NCBI GenBank assembly: GCA_945862305.1
Contig: CAMAXF010000002.1
Coordinates: 1-64,000 of the forward strand
Source: Bordetella parapertussis
Lineage (GTDB): Bacteria > Pseudomonadota > Gammaproteobacteria > Burkholderiales > Burkholderiaceae_A
Direction of reading: 5' to 3'
Length of the DNA: 64,000 bases
Positions 55,529-64,000 of this stretch are shown in pieces (the first letter of the stretch is position 1; each line of letters begins with the position of its first letter). The position numbers and the translations under genes were made by a program. Under the pieces are notes generated by a model. It had not been told where the DNA came from. It did not search any database and saw only the letters and a list, made by a program, of their open reading frames with translations.

Positions 55529-56260
55529 TCATGACTGCCTGGCCACGGCCGCCGAGGTGGCCCGCCGACCCGTCTTCTTCCAGGCAGGGCTCAAGACCCG
55601 CAGGCCCGTGCGACGCTTGACCGCCGTGAGCAGATAGGTGGCGCCCAGGCCAGGCCACCACCGTGCGCCGGCCGCATCCATCCAACGCCAGCGCTGCGAC
55701 CAGGCCGCGTCGTAGACCATGGGTCGATACACCCCAAAGCAGCCGCCATCGATGGAGAGGCTCAGGAGGTTGCACCAGTCACGCACGCGGGCGGGCGAGA
55801 GCCACTTGCCCTCCATGGGCGGGCACTGGGTGATTGCCCGAGGACGATGCGCAGCCCACAGGCTAAAGGGGTTGAATCCGAGAATGACCAACTGGCCCTC
55901 GGGAATGAGAATGCGCTCAGCCTCGCGCAAGAGGCCATGGGGGTCTCCCACCATCTCAAGGCAGTGCACCAGCACGAGCAGGTCAGTGGAATCGGACTCG
56001 ACCGGCAGCACAGCCGGATCACAGACGAGTTGCTCGTCGTCAGACAGGGCTGCAAAGGGTGCGAGCCTGGCGCGGCTGGCCATGCGGTTCTGCCGAAGGG
56101 CATCCACGCCTGCGGGGCCCATCTGAAAGGCCTGGTAGCCAAAGCGGTCCTGCAGACGGGCATCGAGCCAGGCCTGCTCGGTGTCGCGCAGGAGCGCGCC
56201 CGCAGGGGTCTCAAACCATTTTTCCCAGGATTGGAACGGGTTGGGTGCAACTCGCGTCAC
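55529..56260 (-). CDS. Methyltransferase-like protein upstream of rnhA
   Basis: 243 residues from a GTG at 56260. [34 protein letters not shown] and [43 protein letters not shown] identify the SAM-dependent methyltransferase-like family regularly found between gloB and rnhA in proteobacteria. The glycine-rich SAM loop is weak, so activity is uncertain. An earlier start at 56335 would overlap gloB. Confidence 0.8.
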   Translation of the reverse strand: MTRVAPNPFQSWEKWFETPAGALLRDTEQAWLDARLQDRFGYQAFQMGPAGVDALRQNRMASRARLAPFAALSDDEQLVCDPAVLPVESDSTDLLVLVHCLEMVGDPHGLLREAERILIPEGQLVILGFNPFSLWAAHRPRAITQCPPMEGKWLSPARVRDWCNLLSLSIDGGCFGVYRPMVYDAAWSQRWRWMDAAGARWWPGLGATYLLTAVKRRTGLRVLSPAWKKTGRRATSAAVARQS

Positions 56261-56294
56261 AATAGAGGGCCTTGCCACACGAAAGGAGACCGGT

Positions 56295-57041
56295 GTGCCG
56301 ATCGTTGAGATTCCAGCATTCTCAGACAATATCATCTGGGGCTTACAGCGCGGCGACCAGCTTGTGGTGGTCGACCCGGGCGAGGCCGCCCCCGTGCTGG
56401 CTCACCTTCAGGCCCATGGACTCGCGCTCGCGGGCATCCTCATCACCCACCACCATGCCGACCATGTCGGTGGCATTCAAGACCTCCTGGCCCAGGCGCC
56501 CCTTGCGAACATCGACCTCCCCGTCGTTGGCCCAGCCGCCTGCGTGCCCCATGGGGTCAACCGCACGGTGCAAGAGGGCGATGCCGTGGCCTTCGATGGC
56601 CTGGACATTCACCTCTCTGTCATGGAGGTGCCCGGCCACACCCAAGACCACATCGCCTACTTCGGCACCATGGGCGCGTCCGGCCCACTGCTCTTCTGCG
56701 GCGACACCCTCTTTGCAGGCGGCTGCGGGCGCCTGCTCGGTGGCACCGCGGCCCAACTCCACCAGTCGTTGCAGCGCCTAAAGAGTCTGCCGGCCGAGAC
56801 CGCCGTGCACTGTGCCCATGAGTACACCCTGGGCAACCTGCTGTTCTCAGCCCACGTACACCCCGAGCATGCAGCCATTCAGGCGCGCCTCTCAGAGGTG
56901 CGCGCACGACGCGACAAAGGGCAGTCCACCCTGCCCTCGCGCATGGCCATCGAGCAAGAGACCAACCCCTTTCTGTGGGCGCCCGATGCATCGGCCTTTG
57001 CATCCCTTCGAGCAGCCAAGGATGTCTTTCGTGCGGCCTAG
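56295..57041 (+). CDS. gloB: Hydroxyacylglutathione hydrolase (glyoxalase II)
   Basis: 248 residues from a GTG with AAGGAG upstream. Two-zinc site THHHADHVGG, PGHTQDHIAY, CGDTLFAGGCGRLLGGT and HEYTLGNLLFS. Converts S-lactoylglutathione to lactate and glutathione. Overlaps mltD by 20 bases. Confidence 0.95.
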   Translation: MPIVEIPAFSDNIIWGLQRGDQLVVVDPGEAAPVLAHLQAHGLALAGILITHHHADHVGGIQDLLAQAPLANIDLPVVGPAACVPHGVNRTVQEGDAVAFDGLDIHLSVMEVPGHTQDHIAYFGTMGASGPLLFCGDTLFAGGCGRLLGGTAAQLHQSLQRLKSLPAETAVHCAHEYTLGNLLFSAHVHPEHAAIQARLSEVRARRDKGQSTLPSRMAIEQETNPFLWAPDASAFASLRAAKDVFRAA

Positions 57042-58479
57042 CCGCCTGTTGGCCGGTGCGCTGCTGCTGGGCGCACTGGCGGGCTGCGCCACTGTGCCCA
57101 TGTCGGAGGGCGGCGCGCCTGTGGTCGGCGCCACGGTGGGTGGCAGCATGGCAGTGGCGGCCAGCGCATCCGCACCTCCTACCGCCGCGCCTGCGGCCGC
57201 GGCGCCCGCACCCAGTCTGCCACCAGGCAACCTCTTGAATCGAATCCAGGCCGGCTTTCAACTGCCTGAATTGCCCGAGCAGGTTCTGCGCGCGCACATC
57301 CGACGCATCACATCGAACCCTGAGTACCTCGAGCGGGTCTTCGACCGTGGCGGCCGTTATTTGCACCACATCATGGAAGAGATCGACGCACGCCAGATGC
57401 CCAGTGAACTGGCCTTGCTGCCCATCGTCGAGAGCGCCTTCAACCCGGAGGCCACCTCCAGGGCCAAGGCGGCGGGCCTATGGCAGTTCATGCCCGCCAC
57501 CGGCCGGGCCTTTGCGCTCTCCCAAGACTGGTGGCGAGATGAACGGCGCGACATCATTGAGTCCACCCGTGCGGCCCTGGATTACCTCGAGAAGATCCAT
57601 ACGCTTCACAAAGGGGACTGGTTACTCGCCCTGGCCTCTTACAACCGCGGCGAGAACGCCGTGATGCGGGCCGTGAAGGCCAACAAGGCTCGGGGCAAGC
57701 CCGCCGACTTCCTCAGCATTCGGCTCCCACGCGAGACCAGACATTACGTGCCGGCCCTCATCGCACTTCGCAACGTGCTGCGCGACCCGCAACGTTACGG
57801 CGTGAGGCTGCCCCATGTGGAAGACCGCCCGTATTTCACAGCCATCGAGAAGAGCCAGTCGGTCGACCTCGCCCTGGCCGCAGAATTTGCAGAGCTCCCC
57901 TTGGCCGACTTCCGGCTGCTCAACCCCCAGTTGCGCCGGCCAGTCATTACGGTGAGCCGCACCAGCAGAATCATTCTGCCCATCGAGAAGGCCGATCTGT
58001 ATCAGGCCAACCTCGATCGCCACCAGGCCGCAGGCAAGCCGCTCGTGAGCTGGGCGCCCTATACCCTGAAGAAGGGTGAGAGCCTTCGCAGCCTGGCTGA
58101 CAAAACCGCCACCAGCCCCGAGGAACTGGCTCAGGCCAACGGCCTCAAGAGCCCTCGACAGGTGCTCATGCCCGGCACCGTGCTGCTGGCCCCAATCGCT
58201 TCAAGCCAGGACGACGCCATGGTGGAGCAGGTGCTCGCCCGCTTCTCGGGAGCCAAGACCGTGGAGCGGGTGCAACTGCCCGCGAAGGTCTATCGCGTGC
58301 GAAAGAATGACACGCTGGCAAAGATTGCCCGTCGCTTCGGCATCAGCGTGGCCACCTTGAAGAAACTTAACAATCTCTCGGGCGAGCCCAAGGCCGGCTC
58401 GCGGCTCACGGTGCGAGCATCCCGAACGCAAGTGGTGGTGACTGACAGCAAGGGTGCCGTGCGGCTACAAGCGCGTTAA
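57022..58479 (+). CDS. mltD: Membrane-bound lytic murein transglycosylase D
   Basis: 485 residues from the ATG at 57022. Lipoprotein signal with lipobox LAGC. An Ala/Pro linker, then the SLT domain with catalytic Glu in PIVESAFNPEATSRAKAAGLWQFMPATGR, and two LysM repeats (about 350-395 and 425-470). Cleaves glycan strands. Confidence 0.94.
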   Translation: MSFVRPSRLLAGALLLGALAGCATVPMSEGGAPVVGATVGGSMAVAASASAPPTAAPAAAAPAPSLPPGNLLNRIQAGFQLPELPEQVLRAHIRRITSNPEYLERVFDRGGRYLHHIMEEIDARQMPSELALLPIVESAFNPEATSRAKAAGLWQFMPATGRAFALSQDWWRDERRDIIESTRAALDYLEKIHTLHKGDWLLALASYNRGENAVMRAVKANKARGKPADFLSIRLPRETRHYVPALIALRNVLRDPQRYGVRLPHVEDRPYFTAIEKSQSVDLALAAEFAELPLADFRLLNPQLRRPVITVSRTSRIILPIEKADLYQANLDRHQAAGKPLVSWAPYTLKKGESLRSLADKTATSPEELAQANGLKSPRQVLMPGTVLLAPIASSQDDAMVEQVLARFSGAKTVERVQLPAKVYRVRKNDTLAKIARRFGISVATLKKLNNLSGEPKAGSRLTVRASRTQVVVTDSKGAVRLQAR

Positions 58480-59537
58480 GCGGTGGCGCTGCCCAGGTGC
58501 AACGACCGAATGCGTCGGGCGAATTCTTGATAGGCCGCCACGCCGCTGGCCTCTGCCTGCTGACACCACTGGGTAACAGCTGCAACCGCCTGCTCGAGCG
58601 TGAGGCTGCGCTGAGCCCAGATGGCCTCGAAGCTCTCTTTCAGCTCGGTGGAGGGCCGTGAGACATCCTTGGACACCAGCTTCGAAAGTCGGGCCAGTTG
58701 CTCGTATTTCGAAGAGAGCACCGCACGAATGGTTTCTGCATCGATCTCCATGCGGGATGGGTCCATGCGAACGGCCGGCGGCAGGGCGCGCGGCTTGGCC
58801 AGGCCCACGAAGGACATCAGGCGAATGTAGAGCCAGCCGATGTCGAACTCGTACCACTTGGCCGACAACTTTGGCGAGGTGGCATTGGCATGGTGGTTGT
58901 TGTGCAGCTCTTCACCGCCAATCAGGATTCCCCAGGGAATGATGTTGGCGCTGGTGTCGGGACTCTTGAAATTGCGATAGCCCCAGTAATGGGCCACACC
59001 GTTGATGATGCCGGCAGCAAAGAAGGGAATCCAGGCCATCTGCACCGCCCACACGGCGAGACCCGCCACGCCAAAGAGCAGGACATCGATCACCAAAAAG
59101 ATCGCAATGCCCAGGGCACTGTGGCGCTTGTAGAGGTTGCGCTCAATCCAGTCATCTGGGCAGCCATGGCCATAGCGCGTGATGGTCTCTTGGTCTTTGG
59201 CGGCCTCGCGATAGAGGTCGGCGCCTTCCCACAAAACCTTGGAGAGGCCGAGCACCTGCGGGCTGTGCGGGTCTTGCTCGGTCTCACACTTGGCGTGGTG
59301 CTTGCGGTGGATGGAAGCCCACTCACCCGTGACCATGCCGGTGGTGAGCCACAGCCACAGGCGGAAGAAATGCGAGACGATGGGGTGCAGTTCGACGGCA
59401 CGGTGCGCCTGGCACCGATGCAAATAAATGGTGACGCCCGCAATCGTGATGTGGGTGACGACCAGGGTAAATCCAACAATGGCGAGCCAGTTCCAGCCGG
59501 TGAGGCCAAACGCCAGGAAATTGATCAGCTGTTCCAA
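58476..59537 (-). CDS. Acyl-lipid delta-9 desaturase
   Basis: 353 residues. Three histidine boxes of membrane desaturases: HRCQAHRA, HRKHH and HNNHH, with four hydrophobic segments between. Introduces a double bond into fatty acyl chains using a di-iron site. The end overlaps mltD by 4 bases (convergent). Confidence 0.92.
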   Translation of the reverse strand: MEQLINFLAFGLTGWNWLAIVGFTLVVTHITIAGVTIYLHRCQAHRAVELHPIVSHFFRLWLWLTTGMVTGEWASIHRKHHAKCETEQDPHSPQVLGLSKVLWEGADLYREAAKDQETITRYGHGCPDDWIERNLYKRHSALGIAIFLVIDVLLFGVAGLAVWAVQMAWIPFFAAGIINGVAHYWGYRNFKSPDTSANIIPWGILIGGEELHNNHHANATSPKLSAKWYEFDIGWLYIRLMSFVGLAKPRALPPAVRMDPSRMEIDAETIRAVLSSKYEQLARLSKLVSKDVSRPSTELKESFEAIWAQRSLTLEQAVAAVTQWCQQAEASGVAAYQEFARRIRSLHLGSATA

Positions 59538-59578
59538 TTCAGCATCCTTTGAGATTGTTATCGCCCGCTATTGTCCCA

Positions 59579-60892
59579 TCAGACCGGCTGCTTCACCAGC
59601 ATTGCCCCATAAAAACCATCGGTCTCTGTGCGATGGGGCCAGAGCCGCATGGCACCCCCATCGGCCGAGGCCCGCCAGTGCTCCGGCAGGCTCACCCCCT
59701 GCTGCGCCAGTCGCTCGAGTGCATTGACTTGGACAAACTCCGGGTGTCGCCCGAGAAAGGCCTGCACCTGGTCCTCGTTCTCTGCGCGCGAGGTGCTGCA
59801 GGTGGCATAGACCAGTCGGCCCTGGGGGGCGCACAACTGGGCCGCGGCATCCAGAATTTCGGCCTGCAAGGCCACCAATTCGGCCAGTGAATCCGGGCTC
59901 TGGCGCCATTTCAGGTCCGGGTTGCGGCGCAGTGTGCCAAGCCCCGTGCAGGGGGCATCCACGAGCACCAGTTCGGCCTTGCCCCGAAGGCGTTTGACCC
60001 GATCGTCGGTCGCACCGGTGATGGCAATCGGCCAGACATTGGACAAACCACTGCGGGCCAGGCGCGGCTTGATTCGGGCGAGCCGTGCGACGGAGCGGTC
60101 CAGGGCATAGAGCCGGCCGGTGTTTCGCATCAGGGCGCCCAAGGCCAGGGTCTTGCCGCCTGCACCGGCGCAGTAATCCACCACAAAGCTGCCGCGCTTG
60201 GGGGCTGACAAGCGGGCCAGCAACTGGCTGCCCAGGTCTTGTACCTCGAACGCACCCGCCAAAAAGGCCGCCATCTTCTGAAGGCCGGGCTTGCCCTCCA
60301 CATGGATGGCCTCCTCAAGCACCGTCGAGCTGCGGGCGGCCACCCCAAATTCTTGCAGGGCCTGCAGCACCTCGGCCGTCTTGGCCCGCTGCGTGTTGAC
60401 ACGGATGTCGAGCCCCGCAGGCAAGAGCATGCTGCGGCCACAGGCAAGTGCCTCCTCGGGCCCCAATTGGGCCACCCAGTCATTCCAGACCCAGTTGGGC
60501 AGGCTCAGGCGCGTGGCTGGCTGGGCCTCAGCCTCCAGCTTGTCCAGGGCTGCCAGCAGCCAGGCCCGCTCGCCCTCGGTGATCTCCGAGACCATGCGGT
60601 CCACCCCCACCGAGAGGCTTGCCGCCAGCATGGCCTGCCGCCGCGCATAGGTGGTGGCGGATGGCTTGAAGCCCTCTGCCCGGAGCAGGCTGGCATGTGC
60701 ACCCCAGTGCCGAACCGCGGCATAGACCGACTCCGCCAAGAAGGCGCGCTCGCGAGGCCCCAAGAACGGATGGGCGCGAAAGCGCGATGAGAGTGACTGG
60801 TCCACCGGCTGCTGAAAGCCGGAGATGGCCACCAGCCATTCCGCCAGGCGGTCTAGTCGGGGCTGTGCGTGAGATTTGGGTGAACGTGCCAA
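59579..60892 (-). CDS. rsmB: 16S rRNA C967 methyltransferase-like protein
   Basis: 437 residues. NusB-like N-terminal helices, then the RNA m5C methyltransferase core: VVDYCAGAGGKTLALGALM, DAPCTGLGTLRRNPDLKWR and YATCSTSRAENEDQV with the two catalytic Cys. RsmB is the closest family; substrate position is inferred. Overlaps purN by 40 bases. Confidence 0.88.
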   Translation of the reverse strand: MARSPKSHAQPRLDRLAEWLVAISGFQQPVDQSLSSRFRAHPFLGPRERAFLAESVYAAVRHWGAHASLLRAEGFKPSATTYARRQAMLAASLSVGVDRMVSEITEGERAWLLAALDKLEAEAQPATRLSLPNWVWNDWVAQLGPEEALACGRSMLLPAGLDIRVNTQRAKTAEVLQALQEFGVAARSSTVLEEAIHVEGKPGLQKMAAFLAGAFEVQDLGSQLLARLSAPKRGSFVVDYCAGAGGKTLALGALMRNTGRLYALDRSVARLARIKPRLARSGLSNVWPIAITGATDDRVKRLRGKAELVLVDAPCTGLGTLRRNPDLKWRQSPDSLAELVALQAEILDAAAQLCAPQGRLVYATCSTSRAENEDQVQAFLGRHPEFVQVNALERLAQQGVSLPEHWRASADGGAMRLWPHRTETDGFYGAMLVKQPV

Positions 60893-61533
60893 GGACGGAA
60901 CTCAAGGGATTCAAAACCGGGTCGGGGGGAACCAGCCACCCACCCGGCGGGTGAGAGCCGCATGAGCCCTCCCAGCACTGCGATGACCGACATGGGAAGA
61001 AGTTGGTGTTCCATGGACAACACACGGGCCGCAAGCGTGCTGGGTGTGTCGTCCTCAAGCACGGGCACAACCGCCTGGGCAAGGATGGGGCCATGGTCGA
61101 GTTCGGCCGTGACCGCATGCACCGTGGCCCCATGGAATCGACTTCCATCGGCCAACACCCGGGCATGGGTGTCGAGGCCCTTGTAGGCGGGCAACAGCGA
61201 CGGGTGGATGTTGAGCAGTCGGCCGGCAAAGGCCTCGCAGAACGGGGTGGTGAGAATGCGCATGAAGCCGGCGAGCACGATGAGGTCGGGCGCATGGGCC
61301 TCGATGGCATGGGCCAATGCATCGTCAAAAGCCTCACGAGACGCAAAAGCCTTGTGATCAATCATCTCGGTGTGAATGCCTCGAGACTCTGCCACGGCCA
61401 AGCCCGGCGCCTCGGGACGGTTGGAAATCACCGCAGACACATCGATGGGCCAGCCCCCTGCATCGAGCGCATCCAGGACGGCCACCATGTTGCTGCCGCG
61501 TCCGGAGATGAGCATGACCAATCGAGGTTTCAC
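60853..61533 (-). CDS. purN: Phosphoribosylglycinamide formyltransferase
   Basis: 226 residues. MLISGRGSNMVAVLDA, IVLAGFMRIL, NIHPSLLPAYKGLDTHARVL and HAVTAELDHGPILAQ contain the folate and GAR sites (catalytic Asn/His/Asp). Third step of purine synthesis. Divergent from ribF, 51 bases apart. Confidence 0.95.
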   Translation of the reverse strand: MKPRLVMLISGRGSNMVAVLDALDAGGWPIDVSAVISNRPEAPGLAVAESRGIHTEMIDHKAFASREAFDDALAHAIEAHAPDLIVLAGFMRILTTPFCEAFAGRLLNIHPSLLPAYKGLDTHARVLADGSRFHGATVHAVTAELDHGPILAQAVVPVLEDDTPSTLAARVLSMEHQLLPMSVIAVLGGLMRLSPAGWVAGSPRPGFESLEFRPWHVHPNLTHSPD

Positions 61534-61584
61534 CAGGCGGATTGTATGCCGCGCCCTATAATCGCGGTTTTACCTGATGGCCCC

Positions 61585-62511
61585 ATGCGGATTCTCCGAG
61601 GACTCCAACCCGCCTGCCCCTCCCAGGACCATGCGGTCACGATCGGGAGCTTCGATGGTCTGCACCACGGGCACCAGGCACTCCTGAATGCCACCCTGGC
61701 CAGCGCCCGGCAGCAGGATGTGGCCAGCGCTGTGATCACCTTCGAGCCGCACCCTCGCGCCTTCTTCACCCCAGCGGCCAGGCCGCCACGCATTCTGCTG
61801 GCAAGAGACAAATTTCAGACCCTGAAGGCCATGGGCATCGAGACGCTCTGGGTGCTGCCCTTTCGCAGGGCGCTCGCCAGCATGCCGGCCGACGCCTTCA
61901 TCGACAACATTCTGGTGCGGCAGTTGAGGGCCCGCACGGTGGTGGTGGGCCAGGACTTTCGGTTCGGCGCCAAGCGCGGTGGCTCGGTGGAGAGCCTTCA
62001 GGCCGCAGGCCAGGCCCATGGGTTCTCGGTGCAGGTGGTCGAGCCCGTTCGAGATGCCCAGGGCGAGGTGATCTCGAGCTCCATGGTTCGGCGCCACCTG
62101 CAGGCGGGCGACCTGGATGCCGCCACCAGGCTCATGGGCCGGCCCCTCACCTATTCTGGTCACGTCATTCACGGGCAGGCACTGGGCCGCACCCTGGGCT
62201 TTCCCACCCTGAACCTGCTCTTGCCCGACCCCTTTGCCGTCAGCGGCATCTATGCGGTCTGGGTCTCTGGGCTCGGGCCCAGGCGGCTGCGGGGTGTGGC
62301 GAGCATCGGGCGCCGGCCCACGGTGGAGGCCCACGGCCGGCCCCTGCTCGAGGTGCACCTGCTCGACTGGCAGGGCCATGCCTACGGGGCCTGCGTGTCC
62401 GTGGAACTTGCCCGATTCATTCGGCATGAACTCGCCTTCGACTCCCTCGAGGCCCTCACCGCCCAGATGCAACTCGACCGCCAGATCGCCGACCAATCCC
62501 TGTCAACATAG
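61585..62511 (+). CDS. ribF: Riboflavin kinase / FMN adenylyltransferase
   Basis: 308 residues from the ATG at 61585. FAD synthetase part with [16 protein letters not shown] and FEPHPRAFF, then the riboflavin kinase part [27 protein letters not shown]. Makes FMN and FAD. No FMN riboswitch is visible in the 51-base leader. ileS follows after 4 bases. Confidence 0.95.
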   Translation: MRILRGLQPACPSQDHAVTIGSFDGLHHGHQALLNATLASARQQDVASAVITFEPHPRAFFTPAARPPRILLARDKFQTLKAMGIETLWVLPFRRALASMPADAFIDNILVRQLRARTVVVGQDFRFGAKRGGSVESLQAAGQAHGFSVQVVEPVRDAQGEVISSSMVRRHLQAGDLDAATRLMGRPLTYSGHVIHGQALGRTLGFPTLNLLLPDPFAVSGIYAVWVSGLGPRRLRGVASIGRRPTVEAHGRPLLEVHLLDWQGHAYGACVSVELARFIRHELAFDSLEALTAQMQLDRQIADQSLST

Positions 62512-62515
62512 CGCC

Positions 62516-64000
62516 ATGTCCCAGACCGACCAGCCCGCAGACCAGAACCCGCATCGCGACAGCCTCAACCTTCACCCCTCGCCCATGCCCATGCGCGGCG
62601 ACCTCGCCAAGCGGGAGCCCGCCTGGGTGAAGGAATGGCAGACCCAAGGCGTCTACAAACGCATTCGTACCCTCACCCATGGCCGCCCGCTCTTCGTGCT
62701 TCACGATGGCCCGCCCTATGCCAACGGCGACATTCACATTGGCCATGCGGTGAACAAGATCTTGAAGGACATGATCATCAAGTCCAAGACGCTGGCGGGC
62801 TTCGATGCCCGCTACGTGCCGGGCTGGGATTGCCACGGCATGCCCATCGAGATTCAGATCGAGAAGCTCCACGGCAAAGGCCTTCCCACGGCCGAGGTGC
62901 AGGCCAAGTCGAGGGCCTACGCCCTTGAGCAGATTCAAAAGCAGAAGGAAGACTTCATTCGGCTGGGTGTGTTGGGCGACTGGGATCGGCCCTACCAGAC
63001 CATGGACTTTCGCAACGAGGCCGATGAGATTCGTGCACTCAAATCCATTGTGGAGGCTGGCTTTGTCTATCGAGGCTTAAAGCCTGTGAACTGGTGCTTC
63101 GACTGCAACTCGGCCCTGGCCGAGGCCGAGGTGGAATATGCCGACAAGACCGACCCGGCCGTGCACGTGGCCTTCGAGGCCACGGACACGACCCGCGCGC
63201 AACTGAGCACCATCTTCGGCACAGGCCTGGAGGACCAGCGTGTGGCGGCGGTCATCTGGACGACCACCCCCTGGACGCTGCCCGCCAATCAGGCACTCAA
63301 CCTGCATGCAGACCACGACATGGCACTCGTCAAGGTCGATGGCCACCGTGCGCAGCAATACCTGATCATGGCGGCCGACCGCGTGGAGGCCTGCCTGCAA
63401 GAATGGAAGCTCGTGGGCGAGGTGCTGGCCAAGGCGCCCGGGGAAAGACTCAAAGGACTGGAATTCCACCACCCACTCTACAAACACCATGCAGGCTTTG
63501 ATCGCACCTCGTCGGTCATTCTGGCCGACTACGTCACGCTCGATTCGGGCACCGGCATTGTTCACTCGGCACCCGCCTATGGCGTCGAAGACTTCCAAAG
63601 CTGGTGTGGCGATGGCCGGGCCGAGGCCGATGTGCTGCACCCGGTCATGGGCAATGGCGTGTATGCCGAGGGCCTGCCCCTCTTTGGTGGGCTGCACATT
63701 TGGAAGGCGAACCCGGTGATCGTGGAGGCCTTGGCTGCAGCGGGTTCTTTGGTGCACACCGCAGCGCACCCCCACAGCTACATGCACTGCTGGCGGCACA
63801 AGACACCCATCATCTACCGGGCCACCAGCCAGTGGTTCGCGGGCATGGACATCACCCCCAAAGACGGTGGGCCGAGCCTTCGTGCACGTGCCCTGGCCGG
63901 CATTGAGCAAACCCAGTTCTACCCGGCCTGGGGCCAGGCTCGCCTGTCGGCCATGATTGCCAACCGACCCGACTGGACCCTCTCGCGCCAGCGGCAGTGG
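62516..64000 (+). CDS. ileS: Isoleucyl-tRNA synthetase, 3' end outside window
   Basis: 495 codons visible, open to the right edge (full length usually about 940). [20 protein letters not shown] holds the HIGH motif of class I synthetases. [15 protein letters not shown] and [14 protein letters not shown] (editing domain threonine-rich segment) are typical IleRS. The KMSKS motif lies beyond the window. Confidence 0.96.
   Translation, partial: MSQTDQPADQNPHRDSLNLHPSPMPMRGDLAKREPAWVKEWQTQGVYKRIRTLTHGRPLFVLHDGPPYANGDIHIGHAVNKILKDMIIKSKTLAGFDARYVPGWDCHGMPIEIQIEKLHGKGLPTAEVQAKSRAYALEQIQKQKEDFIRLGVLGDWDRPYQTMDFRNEADEIRALKSIVEAGFVYRGLKPVNWCFDCNSALAEAEVEYADKTDPAVHVAFEATDTTRAQLSTIFGTGLEDQRVAAVIWTTTPWTLPANQALNLHADHDMALVKVDGHRAQQYLIMAADRVEACLQEWKLVGEVLAKAPGERLKGLEFHHPLYKHHAGFDRTSSVILADYVTLDSGTGIVHSAPAYGVEDFQSWCGDGRAEADVLHPVMGNGVYAEGLPLFGGLHIWKANPVIVEALAAAGSLVHTAAHPHSYMHCWRHKTPIIYRATSQWFAGMDITPKDGGPSLRARALAGIEQTQFYPAWGQARLSAMIANRPDWTLSRQRQW

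Noticed and set aside
61534..61584. FMN riboswitch before ribF
   Set aside because: The leader is only 51 bases, far too short for the FMN aptamer.

Overview
The right half of the window (about 33.4-64 kb) is GC-rich, densely packed housekeeping DNA with a gene order typical of Betaproteobacteria, probably Burkholderiales: rmuC, initiator tRNA, nudix, aat-bpt-pyrD, lutAB, iclR, a PBP7-type endopeptidase, hrpA/argA, methyltransferase-rnhA-...-dnaQ, gloB-mltD, rsmB-purN and ribF-ileS. The organism assignment rests on gene order and protein style only. No search was run.

The left half (about 1-33 kb) is accessory DNA with lower and uneven GC. From left to right it holds: an HNH nuclease cut by the window edge; an RtcR-like sigma-54 activator with a CARF-type sensor domain (1485-2981); a type I restriction-modification operon hsdR-hsdM-hsdS that continues by start/stop overlap into an AAA ATPase (DUF3696 type) and a partner with an HDR motif; a DUF2971 gene; a tightly overlapping operon of small protein, DNA-binding protein, HNH nuclease, RadD-like helicase and an unknown (12352-15337); and a second AAA ATPase/partner pair (15566-18560). 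A zone of small genes follows, with toxin-antitoxin modules (two ParDE-like, one TumE/TumA-like, two orphan MNT nucleotidyltransferases), a SprT-like protease, a MerR/VIT-VWA pair, small hypothetical genes and several families of short repeats.

The main result is a possible sigma-54 regulon. Four sequences fit the -24/-12 consensus with the same 11-base GG-to-GC spacing. One lies just upstream of hsdR (2982-2998). A perfect match precedes the HNH/helicase operon (12252-12268). Two identical copies (20044-20060 and 29673-29689) each sit exactly one promoter length before a near-identical RNA of about 75 nt that begins and ends in a 9-bp terminal stem with a U-tract. Between the two RNA copies the promoter and the RNA are conserved, while the 11 bases separating them have diverged. 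The RtcR-like activator has no rtcBA genes beside it, so these units are its natural candidate targets: an RNA-damage or nucleotide-sensing activator switching on restriction, helicase/nuclease and small RNA genes.

Other structured elements are a riboswitch-like leader with its own promoter and a terminator that competes with its closing stem (27067-27234), an 89-bp leader duplicated upstream of two unrelated genes, a shared C-terminal tail on two otherwise different proteins, and a 17-bp palindrome present four times. In the core region an RND efflux adaptor/permease pair has been inserted between rnhA and dnaQ inside what looks like one overlapping operon.
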